NCBI GenBank assembly: GCA_018677555.1
Contig: JAHHOT010000113.1
Coordinates: forward strand, 1 to 41,572
DNA from: Gammaproteobacteria bacterium
Lineage (GTDB): Bacteria > Pseudomonadota > Gammaproteobacteria > Steroidobacterales > Woeseiaceae
DNA length: 41,572 nt
Direction: 5' to 3'
A program made the position numbers and the translations under genes. The notes under the pieces were generated by a model, which made no database searches, was not told the DNA's origin, and saw only the letters and a program-made list of their open reading frames with translations. Within the stretch, counting starts at the first letter, position 1. Each line of letters begins with the position of its first letter. This document shows positions 36,121-41,572 of the stretch, one piece after another.

Positions 36121-36146
36121 GGCCACGGTAACGTGGCCTTTTTTTT
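36121..36146 (+). terminator. rho-independent terminator after repeat-protein gene
   Basis: GGCCACG/CGTGGCC with a GTAA loop is followed by eight T. The left side is A-rich, so it may also work for minus-strand transcripts. Confidence 0.85.
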
Positions 36147-36177
36147 GCGCGCATCCGAAAGCAATTTCTAGCGGGCG

Positions 36178-36202
36178 AAAAAAAGTCGGCGTCCCTGCCG
36201 AC
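36178..36202 (-). terminator. second minus-strand terminator
   Basis: GTCGGC/GCCGAC with a 6-nt loop and, on the minus strand, a run of seven T. It lies 146 bp beyond the parvulin-gene terminator with no gene between. Confidence 0.7.
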
Positions 36203-36340
36203 TTAGATCTCGTATCAACGTTAAAGAAGATGCGAGGGTTGGAGAAGCCGCCCCTGAGCGATTAGAGACGACTCCCGCGTAATATAAGAAAGCGGCTGCA
36301 GCATTGCCGTGATGCTGCTCACAAATGAATTCATCCGAAT

Positions 36341-36365
36341 AAAAAAAGGACGCCAAATGGCGTCC
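36341..36365 (-). terminator. terminator of the yciB-yciI-bolA-parvulin operon
   Basis: A perfect 7-bp stem, GGACGCC/GGCGTCC, with a 4-nt loop is followed on the minus strand by seven T. It lies 36 bp after the parvulin-gene stop. Confidence 0.85.
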
Positions 36366-36400
36366 TCTTTGTTACTTAATGCAATATTACGTAAACAAGA

Positions 36401-37192
36401 CTAGTTCGCGCTGGCTCTTAGCTCCGCGAGATGTTCCTGTAGTTTTTGTGTTTGCAGCCTCGCGAATATTTGCTCGCGGACGCTTTCCAGCGGCGGGGGC
36501 TCTGCATCGCGCGATCCTTCTCGCAGGATAACGTGCCAGCCGTATTCTGTTTGCACCGGATCGGTCGTATAGCGACCGTCCTGTAAACGGACCACGGCTT
36601 GTGCAAATGGCGCAACCATTTGATTCGGCAAAAACCATCCGAGGTCACCGCCGTTCGTCGCAGATGTATCGCTGGAGTGTTCCTTCGCCAGTTCGCTGAA
36701 ATTACCGCCATCGATCAGGGATTCAATAATCGTAACCGCTTCCCCTTGCGTCGGAACCAGTATGTGGCGTGCCTTGTACTGCTGCTGTGGCGCAAGCTTG
36801 ATCTGCTCGTCGTACGTCGCGGCGATCTCCTCGTCGGTGATCGTCATGTTTGAGACGTACTGGTCGATATAAGCTTGCGCAAGGACACCGATCCGCTGTA
36901 ATTCGAGCTTGGCCTGGATGTCCGGATCTTTCTGAATGTCGGCGATCATTTCCTGGCTGGACAGAATGTACACGTCCTTCAGTTGATCGAGGAGGCCGGC
37001 GCGTTGCTCGTCCGTCAGCTGCATGTTCGGGTTTTGCAGGCGGCTGGCGATGTAGGCCTCAAACACCGTGCTGTCAATGGACTTGCCGTTGACTGTAGCG
37101 ACAGTTTCGGCCCGCAAGCTCATACTCAGCGCAGCGATAGCCATCGTGGCCACTATAGTTCCGGCGATTCCGAAACTTCTCTTTGAAATCAT
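36401..37192 (-). CDS. periplasmic parvulin-type peptidyl-prolyl isomerase
   Basis: The 263-aa foldase begins with a signal peptide (about 1-28, ending MSLRA). A SurA/PrsA-like N-terminal helical region follows (about 30-135: TVATVNGKSIDSTVFEAY). The parvulin domain (about 138-230) contains KARHILVPTQGEA, FSELAKEHSSD, GGDLGWFLPNQMVAPFA and TEYGWHVIL. It catalyses prolyl cis-trans isomerisation and assists outer-membrane or secreted protein folding. Only one parvulin domain is present, unlike SurA's two. Ribosome-binding site AAGGA upstream of ATG 37192. Last gene of a four-gene minus-strand operon. Confidence 0.9.
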   Translation of the reverse strand: MISKRSFGIAGTIVATMAIAALSMSLRAETVATVNGKSIDSTVFEAYIASRLQNPNMQLTDEQRAGLLDQLKDVYILSSQEMIADIQKDPDIQAKLELQRIGVLAQAYIDQYVSNMTITDEEIAATYDEQIKLAPQQQYKARHILVPTQGEAVTIIESLIDGGNFSELAKEHSSDTSATNGGDLGWFLPNQMVAPFAQAVVRLQDGRYTTDPVQTEYGWHVILREGSRDAEPPPLESVREQIFARLQTQKLQEHLAELRASAN

Positions 37193-37234
37193 TGTGAAAA
37201 TCCTTGCTTTTGAATATTCGCGTGCGGCCGCAAA

Positions 37235-37507
37235 CTAGCGCTCGTCAGGAGTCAGGGCCTTGATGCGAAGTGCGTGAATGTCGGACTCCAGGAGCGCGCG
37301 GAGCGCATCATAAACCATTTGATGCCTTTGCACGCGATTGGTGCCCGCAAATTCGCTCGATACGATCGTGACAGCGAAATGCCCCCTCCCGTCGGCGGCC
37401 CCGGCATGTCCGGCGTGCATATGGCTCTGGTCCCTGATCTGCAACTCGACGGGCGTGAATCGGGCCTCGAGGCGGGCACGGATCTTTGACTCGCGGGACT
37501 CGCTCAC
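37235..37507 (-). CDS. bolA: BolA-family protein
   Basis: This 90-aa BolA-type protein has the class II KH-like fold and partners monothiol glutaredoxins in Fe-S metabolism. Key motifs are [20 protein letters not shown] and [17 protein letters not shown], which hold the conserved His residues. GTG start at 37507 overlaps the yciI stop by four bases (GTGA), so translation is coupled. The long loop with several His suggests the BolA1-like type. Assignment to E. coli bolA itself is by family only. Confidence 0.88.
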   Translation of the reverse strand: MSESRESKIRARLEARFTPVELQIRDQSHMHAGHAGAADGRGHFAVTIVSSEFAGTNRVQRHQMVYDALRALLESDIHALRIKALTPDER

Positions 37508-37803
37508 GGCAGAACTGGTTTGAACGGCTTGACGACCACCCGCTCATAAACTCCTGCTGCAACGTAGGGATCTGCGTCGGCCCAGGCTTGCGCCTCCGCC
37601 AGTGAAGGAAAATCCACCACGACGAGGCTCCCGCTGAATCCGGCGTCACCGGGATCTTCAACGTCGATTGCCGGGTGTGGCCCGGCGATGAGAAGCCGAC
37701 CTTCATCGACAAGCTCGTGCAGTCGTTCGAGATGTGCAGCGCGCGCGCCGCGACGTTTGTCGAGACTATCGTCAACGTCTTCACTGATTATCGCGTACCA
37801 CAT
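37504..37803 (-). CDS. yciI: YciI-family protein
   Basis: This 99-aa ferredoxin-like protein has the YciI pattern [22 protein letters not shown] with the conserved His, LLIAGPHPA and [19 protein letters not shown]. The biochemical role is not established; the dimer interface has an enzyme-like pocket. Start and stop codons overlap those of yciB (TAATG) and bolA (GTGA), so the three are translationally coupled. Confidence 0.9.
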   Translation of the reverse strand: MWYAIISEDVDDSLDKRRGARAAHLERLHELVDEGRLLIAGPHPAIDVEDPGDAGFSGSLVVVDFPSLAEAQAWADADPYVAAGVYERVVVKPFKPVLP

Positions 37804-38363
37804 TATTCGGTCTCCAGCTGCTCATCCTTGCCGTCGGGGTCGCGCATCGATTTCGTCATCCAAATGGCCTGCCCAATAGCAAAAACGAATGTGATCGCGG
37901 TAAGTCCGAACACCTTGAAGTTCACCCAGATCGCTTCACTGTAAGAATAGGCGACAAAGATATTGAGAAATCCGGCTGCAGCGAAGAATACTGCCCATGT
38001 AAGGTTGAGTATTCGCCACTTTTGAGCCGGCAAATCGCCAACCTTGCTGAACATGCGTTCGGCAATTGTGCGTTCACCAATCCATTGACTGCCGACGAAT
38101 ACGATTGCGAGTACCCAGTAAAAAACAGTCGGTTTCCAGTACAGAAACAGGGGATTCCGAAACAGCACGGTTGCGGTACCCATAACCAGCAGAAAGATCG
38201 TCGAGCCGAGGTATACCTTGTCGAGTTTACGGGTCGCCACGGTTTTGAGCGCGAGCCCGATGGGCATCGCCACCATAAGTACCATGACGGCCAGGTACAG
38301 GTCGTCGTAGAGGTATGCCCCGAGAAAGAGCAACAGCGGTAAGAAATCGGCAATCAACTGCAT
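37803..38363 (-). CDS. yciB: inner-membrane septation protein A (YciB/IspZ family)
   Basis: This 186-aa membrane protein has about five hydrophobic helices, starting [19 protein letters not shown], with family motifs [19 protein letters not shown] and [17 protein letters not shown]. YciB links the elongation and division machineries at the inner membrane and helps membrane integrity. ATG 38363 matches the usual N-terminus; the longer frame to 38423 runs into the divergent gene's promoter. It is first in the yciB-yciI-bolA-parvulin operon. Confidence 0.92.
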   Translation of the reverse strand: MQLIADFLPLLLFLGAYLYDDLYLAVMVLMVAMPIGLALKTVATRKLDKVYLGSTIFLLVMGTATVLFRNPLFLYWKPTVFYWVLAIVFVGSQWIGERTIAERMFSKVGDLPAQKWRILNLTWAVFFAAAGFLNIFVAYSYSEAIWVNFKVFGLTAITFVFAIGQAIWMTKSMRDPDGKDEQLETE

Positions 38364-38464
38364 GAAATATTGGACACGCGGCCGCGAAAACGGTGCCGCA
38401 TGATAGCCCAATTCTGTCGGCACCGGATATGCAAAACAGCCAAGCGGCCGGCGTCCGGGGTCGC

Positions 38465-38470
38465 TACAAT
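38465..38470 (+). promoter_or_regulatory. -10 element placed for leaderless transcription
   Basis: TACAAT ends six bases before the ATG at 38477, so transcription would start at or next to the start codon. No -35 match is visible at 16-18 bp and no ribosome-binding site exists. Confidence 0.4.
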
Positions 38471-38476
38471 CCGCGC

Positions 38477-39097
38477 ATGGCGCGTATCGTCCCTATCCAT
38501 CCGCAGAACCCGCAGCCCCGGCGTATCGCCGAGGTCGTTGCCGCGATACGGCAGGGCGGTCTGATCGCCTACCCGACGGACTCCAGCTATGCATTCGGTT
38601 GTCACATTGGCGACAAGCGTGCCATGGATCGCATTCACCGCATCCGGAAAACCGATCAGCGACACAACTTCACGCTGGTGTGCAGCGACCTGTCGGAGAT
38701 CAGCCTCTATGCGCGGGTCGACAACTGGGCCTATCGCCTGGTCAAATCGCTGACGCCCGGCCCCTACACCTTCATTCTGGAGGCGACCCGTGAGGTGCCT
38801 AAACGGCTGCAGAACCCGAAGCGCCGGACGATCGGGCTACGGGTCCCGGATCATGCCATCGTCCACGCCATGCTCGACGCGCTGGGCGAGCCGATTATGA
38901 GCTCCACGCTGATACTGCCGGGCGACGAGTTGCCACTCAATGACATCGATGAAATTGACCGCCGGATCGGCAGCCAGATCGAGCTCATCGTCGATGGCGG
39001 GCCAGCCAGCATAGAGCCTACTACGGTGGTCGATCTCTCCAAGGGAGCGGTGCAGGTGCTGCGCGTGGGGCGTGGCGACGTCAGTACGCTCACCTGA
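38477..39097 (+). CDS. yciO: YciO/Sua5/YrdC-family protein (threonylcarbamoyl-AMP synthase-like)
   Basis: This 206-aa protein has the YrdC fold: RIAEVVAAIRQGGLIAYPTDSSYAFGCHIGD, then RIRKTDQRHNFTLVCSDLSE, LTPGPYTFIL, RTIGLRVPDH and STTVVDLS-like SIEPTTVVDLSKG. The K-x-R and S/TxxN residues needed for threonylcarbamoyl-adenylate synthesis are partly replaced (KTDQRHNFT), as in YciO. Its exact reaction is uncertain and it may be a tRNA t6A enzyme or an RNA-binding paralog. ATG 38477 chosen. Divergent from yciB. scpA follows 62 bp downstream. Confidence 0.85.
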   Translation: MARIVPIHPQNPQPRRIAEVVAAIRQGGLIAYPTDSSYAFGCHIGDKRAMDRIHRIRKTDQRHNFTLVCSDLSEISLYARVDNWAYRLVKSLTPGPYTFILEATREVPKRLQNPKRRTIGLRVPDHAIVHAMLDALGEPIMSSTLILPGDELPLNDIDEIDRRIGSQIELIVDGGPASIEPTTVVDLSKGAVQVLRVGRGDVSTLT

Positions 39098-39159
39098 GCG
39101 GAAATTGCGGCATTGAGGCCGAATTACGTTAGAATGCGGCCTGCTCGCTTGGCACTTTC

Positions 39160-40062
39160 ATGAAACCGGAACTCAAAGTACTTACCAGCAAGGACGCGCC
39201 GAAGCCCCCTGTCGATGCCGATCAGGAGCCGGCTCAGCGCGAGATGCCGTTTGCCGTCGTTGACGGCGAGCCGGTCACCGAGCTGCCCCAGGACCTGTAT
39301 ATCCCGCCGTACGCCCTGCAGGTCTTCCTGGAGGCGTTCGAGGGGCCCCTGGACCTGCTCCTGTACCTCATCCGACGCCAGAACATCGATATTCTGGACA
39401 TCCCGATTGCAGAGATCACCCGCCAGTACGTCGAGTACATCGAGCTCATGAACGAGCTGCAACTCGAGCTGGCCGGCGAATACCTGCTGATGGCCGCAAT
39501 GCTGGCTGAGATCAAGTCTCGCATGCTCTTGCCACGGCCGGAGGCCGAAGAGGAGGAAGAGGACGATCCACGGGCCGAACTCGTGCGCCGCTTGCAGGAG
39601 TACGAACGCTTCAAGAAGGCAGCGGAGGATCTCGGCGATCTGCCGCGCCTCGAACGCGATACGTTTGTAGCGACAGCGGATGCTCCGGAACGGAAGGTAG
39701 TCACGCAGCTGCCGGACGTCACCTTGAAGGAGCTCCTGGTTGCCTTCCACACGGTGCTCAAGCGCGCCGAGATGTTCTCCAATCTGCATGTGCAACGTGA
39801 GCCGCTGTCAGTTCGACAGCGCATGTCGGAAATTCTGTCGCGGGTGAAGGCGAACGCCTTTTCGTCGTTTTCCGACCTGTTCGACCCGGAAGAGGGCCGC
39901 ATGGGTGTCGCGGTCACATTCATTGCAATCCTCGAGTTGCTGCGCGAATCAACCATCGAGGTCGTGCAGTCGGAGGCGTACGCACCGTTGCACATACGGG
40001 CGGCATCATCTGTCCGCCTGGTGGGCAGTGAGCCGGAATCGGAATCAAACCAGGTTTCATGA
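39160..40062 (+). CDS. scpA: segregation and condensation protein A
   Basis: The 300-aa kleisin closes the SMC ring. The typical N-terminus FEGPLDLLLYLIRRQNIDI is followed by PIAEITRQYVEYI, EYLLMAAMLAEIKSRMLLPR, an acidic linker (about 125-135), LVRRLQEYERFK and a C-terminal winged helix (GVAVTFIAILELLRES). The first 50 residues are an extra Pro/Glu-rich extension. A TAGAAT (39130-39135) may be its -10. It lies in an operon with scpB, 31 bp downstream; the partner smc is at 25391. Confidence 0.95.
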   Translation: MKPELKVLTSKDAPKPPVDADQEPAQREMPFAVVDGEPVTELPQDLYIPPYALQVFLEAFEGPLDLLLYLIRRQNIDILDIPIAEITRQYVEYIELMNELQLELAGEYLLMAAMLAEIKSRMLLPRPEAEEEEEDDPRAELVRRLQEYERFKKAAEDLGDLPRLERDTFVATADAPERKVVTQLPDVTLKELLVAFHTVLKRAEMFSNLHVQREPLSVRQRMSEILSRVKANAFSSFSDLFDPEEGRMGVAVTFIAILELLRESTIEVVQSEAYAPLHIRAASSVRLVGSEPESESNQVS

Positions 40063-40093
40063 GTAGCGCGCGGGCGCTGATGGATATACTCGT

Positions 40094-40954
40094 ATGGACG
40101 ACAACGAAATCAGACTCTTTATAGAGGCGGCACTTCTTGCAGCGGGTCGGCCGCTGTCGGTTGACCAGATTCATGGGCTGTTCGAGGCGGATGCCGCGCC
40201 TGAGAAGCCGGAAATTCGCAAGGCGGTCAAAGGGCTGATCGAGGAATACGAGACGCGTGGCATCACCATTGTCGAAGTTGCGTCAGGCTTCCGTATGCAG
40301 ATCAAGAGTACGATGGCCGAGCGCCTGCACCGGCTGTGGGAGGAACGTCCGCCGCGTTATTCGCGCGCCCTGTTCGAGACGCTGGCGTTGATTGCCTATC
40401 GGCAGCCGATCACGCGGGGCGAGATCGAGGAAATCCGCGGGGTATCCGTAAGCACGAATATCATCCGCTCGATGCTGGAACGTGAGTGGGTGCGCGTGGT
40501 GGGTCACCGCGATGTTCCGGGGCGGCCGGCAATGTTCGGCACCACCAAGCAGTTTCTGGACTACTTCGGCTTGAAAAAACTGGACGACCTGCCGCCGCTG
40601 GCGGACCTGGCAGATTGGGAGACCCTGCGTGTACAGCTGAATTTGCCGGCGGTCGAAGAGGAACCGGGAGATGAGGCGGTGACCGCGGTCATCACGGATC
40701 TGCCGGTACCGGGCCGCTTTGACGATGCGGACGAGCTCGACGACGCGGTTGCGGACGGGTCAGGATCCGACGCCGTCGATCCGGAAGACGCGGAAGCAGA
40801 GCGGTCGCCTGGGGCCGACACAGTTACCGCATTGACCGAGGAGCGCGGCTTCGAGGAAATCGTGGCGACGGAATGGCCGGAGCCTGTCGACGCAGACGAA
40901 TCCGGCGACCTCGACACCGATAAGGACATCGACATCTCCGCCTCCGGCGGCTAA
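40094..40954 (+). CDS. scpB: segregation and condensation protein B
   Basis: This 286-aa protein pairs with ScpA on SMC. Two winged-helix domains occupy about 1-175: [75 protein letters not shown] and [16 protein letters not shown]. The last 100 residues are an acidic Asp/Glu-rich tail, seen in several gammaproteobacterial ScpB proteins. Starts at ATG 40094. rluB follows 10 bp after the stop, so the three genes form an operon. Confidence 0.95.
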   Translation: MDDNEIRLFIEAALLAAGRPLSVDQIHGLFEADAAPEKPEIRKAVKGLIEEYETRGITIVEVASGFRMQIKSTMAERLHRLWEERPPRYSRALFETLALIAYRQPITRGEIEEIRGVSVSTNIIRSMLEREWVRVVGHRDVPGRPAMFGTTKQFLDYFGLKKLDDLPPLADLADWETLRVQLNLPAVEEEPGDEAVTAVITDLPVPGRFDDADELDDAVADGSGSDAVDPEDAEAERSPGADTVTALTEERGFEEIVATEWPEPVDADESGDLDTDKDIDISASGG

Positions 40955-40964
40955 CCAGTTCCCG

Positions 40965-41572
40965 ATGACCGAGCGCGTGCAAAAGCTCCTGGCCACCGCC
41001 GGGGTCGGCTCGCGTCGCGAGATCGAGCGCTGGATCCGTGACGGGCGCCTGACGATCAACGGCAGCGTCGCGGAGCCGGGAAATCCGGTCTCCGGCAACG
41101 AACGCTTCGCTTTGGACGGCCGGCCGCTCTCCGTGAAGGCACGCCGCGAAAGTCATCGGCATATTATCTACAACAAGCCATCCGGTGAAATCACCAGCCG
41201 CGCCCGGGAGGAAAACCGCAAGCGGGTGTTCGATGCATTGCCGAAACTCGTCGGCTCTCGCTGGGTGGCAGTAGGCCGGCTCGACCTGAACACCACCGGG
41301 CTGCTGTTGTTCACCACGGATGGCACCCTGGCCAATGCGCTCATGCACCCGTCATCGGGCCTCCTGCGGCGCTACGCGGTGCGTGTGCACGGAAATCCGG
41401 GCGCCGCGGAGCTGAAGCGGCTGAAGGACGGCATCGATCTTGACGATGGCCATGCCGCGTTTGAGACGGTCGAAAGGGCCGGCGGTGAGGGCAGTAATCG
41501 CTGGTTTACTGTGGCCTTGCGCGAGGGCCGCAACCGCGAGGTGAGGCGACTGTTTGCAGCGATCGGCTACGA
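40965..41572 (+). CDS. rluB: 23S rRNA pseudouridine(2605) synthase RluB, 3' end outside window
   Basis: The first 202 codons are present and the frame runs off the window. The N-terminal S4 domain ([22 protein letters not shown], about 1-60) precedes the RsuA/RluB catalytic domain: [37 protein letters not shown] with the catalytic Asp, [12 protein letters not shown], and [19 protein letters not shown]. RluB modifies U2605 of 23S rRNA. The KPSGEI.SR...NR..VFDALP signature favours RluB over RluE and RluF. It is in an operon with scpAB, a widespread order. Confidence 0.93.
   Translation, partial: MTERVQKLLATAGVGSRREIERWIRDGRLTINGSVAEPGNPVSGNERFALDGRPLSVKARRESHRHIIYNKPSGEITSRAREENRKRVFDALPKLVGSRWVAVGRLDLNTTGLLLFTTDGTLANALMHPSSGLLRRYAVRVHGNPGAAELKRLKDGIDLDDGHAAFETVERAGGEGSNRWFTVALREGRNREVRRLFAAIGY

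Noticed and set aside
31623-36365. Defence island or prophage remnant
   Set aside because: No nuclease, helicase, integrase, capsid or toxin-antitoxin motif is visible; only HTH-like, GNAT and repeat proteins.

Overview
The window is one continuous stretch of a non-enteric gammaproteobacterial chromosome. Core genes are GC-rich: a row I counted by hand in nusA (9001-9060) is 37 of 60 G+C. The evidence for the lineage is the gene order rimP-nusA-infB-rbfA-truB-rpsO-pnp, the order smc-zipA-ligA (zipA is a gammaproteobacterial division gene), an Smc-ScpA-ScpB condensin instead of MukBEF, and gluQ next to dksA. DksA carries a long histone-H1-like Lys/Ala tail, which I recall from Xanthomonadales-like and related environmental lineages. 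An uncultured marine or sediment gammaproteobacterium would fit, but I cannot name a genus. I see no tRNA, rRNA, CRISPR array, transposase or phage gene.

Layout. 1-8093: mixed metabolic and hypothetical genes: a 5'-truncated gene and an overlapping secreted protein, a PhyH-type dioxygenase, a fused membrane/spermidine-synthase-like protein, a YCII-like protein, a Spy-NTF2 fusion, and a convergent amidohydrolase. 8186-17014: a strong promoter, a structured leader with two terminator-like hairpins, and the translation/transcription/RNA-decay cluster rimP to pnp with its terminator. 17027-18753: an e(P4)-type phosphatase and an orphan ParA ATPase with its own promoter. 18772-25092, minus strand: the compact run yheT, two membrane-anchored unknowns, yjjX and a TMEM175-like channel; a candidate three-hairpin small RNA; phaR; gluQ; and dksA. 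25391-31622: smc, zipA, ligA.

31623-36365 is the accessory part. Two paralogous DUF6502-like proteins with a putative helix-turn-helix (31804-32646 and 34432-35292) flank a GNAT acetyltransferase. They are followed by an exported protein with five tandem 24-bp / 8-residue GISSGS-type repeats and a DUF5666-like domain. Composition is mosaic: the first DUF6502 gene and the repeat protein look like the core genome, while the second DUF6502 gene, the GNAT gene and both long gaps are AT-rich (about 37-47% G+C in rows counted by hand). The region also holds inverted repeats, palindromes and a promoter placed so that the first DUF6502 mRNA should be leaderless. This is the best candidate for an undescribed regulatory module.

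36401-41572: a minus-strand operon yciB-yciI-bolA-parvulin, divergent from a YciO/Sua5-family gene followed by scpA, scpB and a truncated rluB. smc at 25391 and scpAB at 39160 encode the complete condensin. nusA, infB, rbfA, rimP, truB, rpsO and pnp link transcription, 30S maturation, initiation and RNA turnover.
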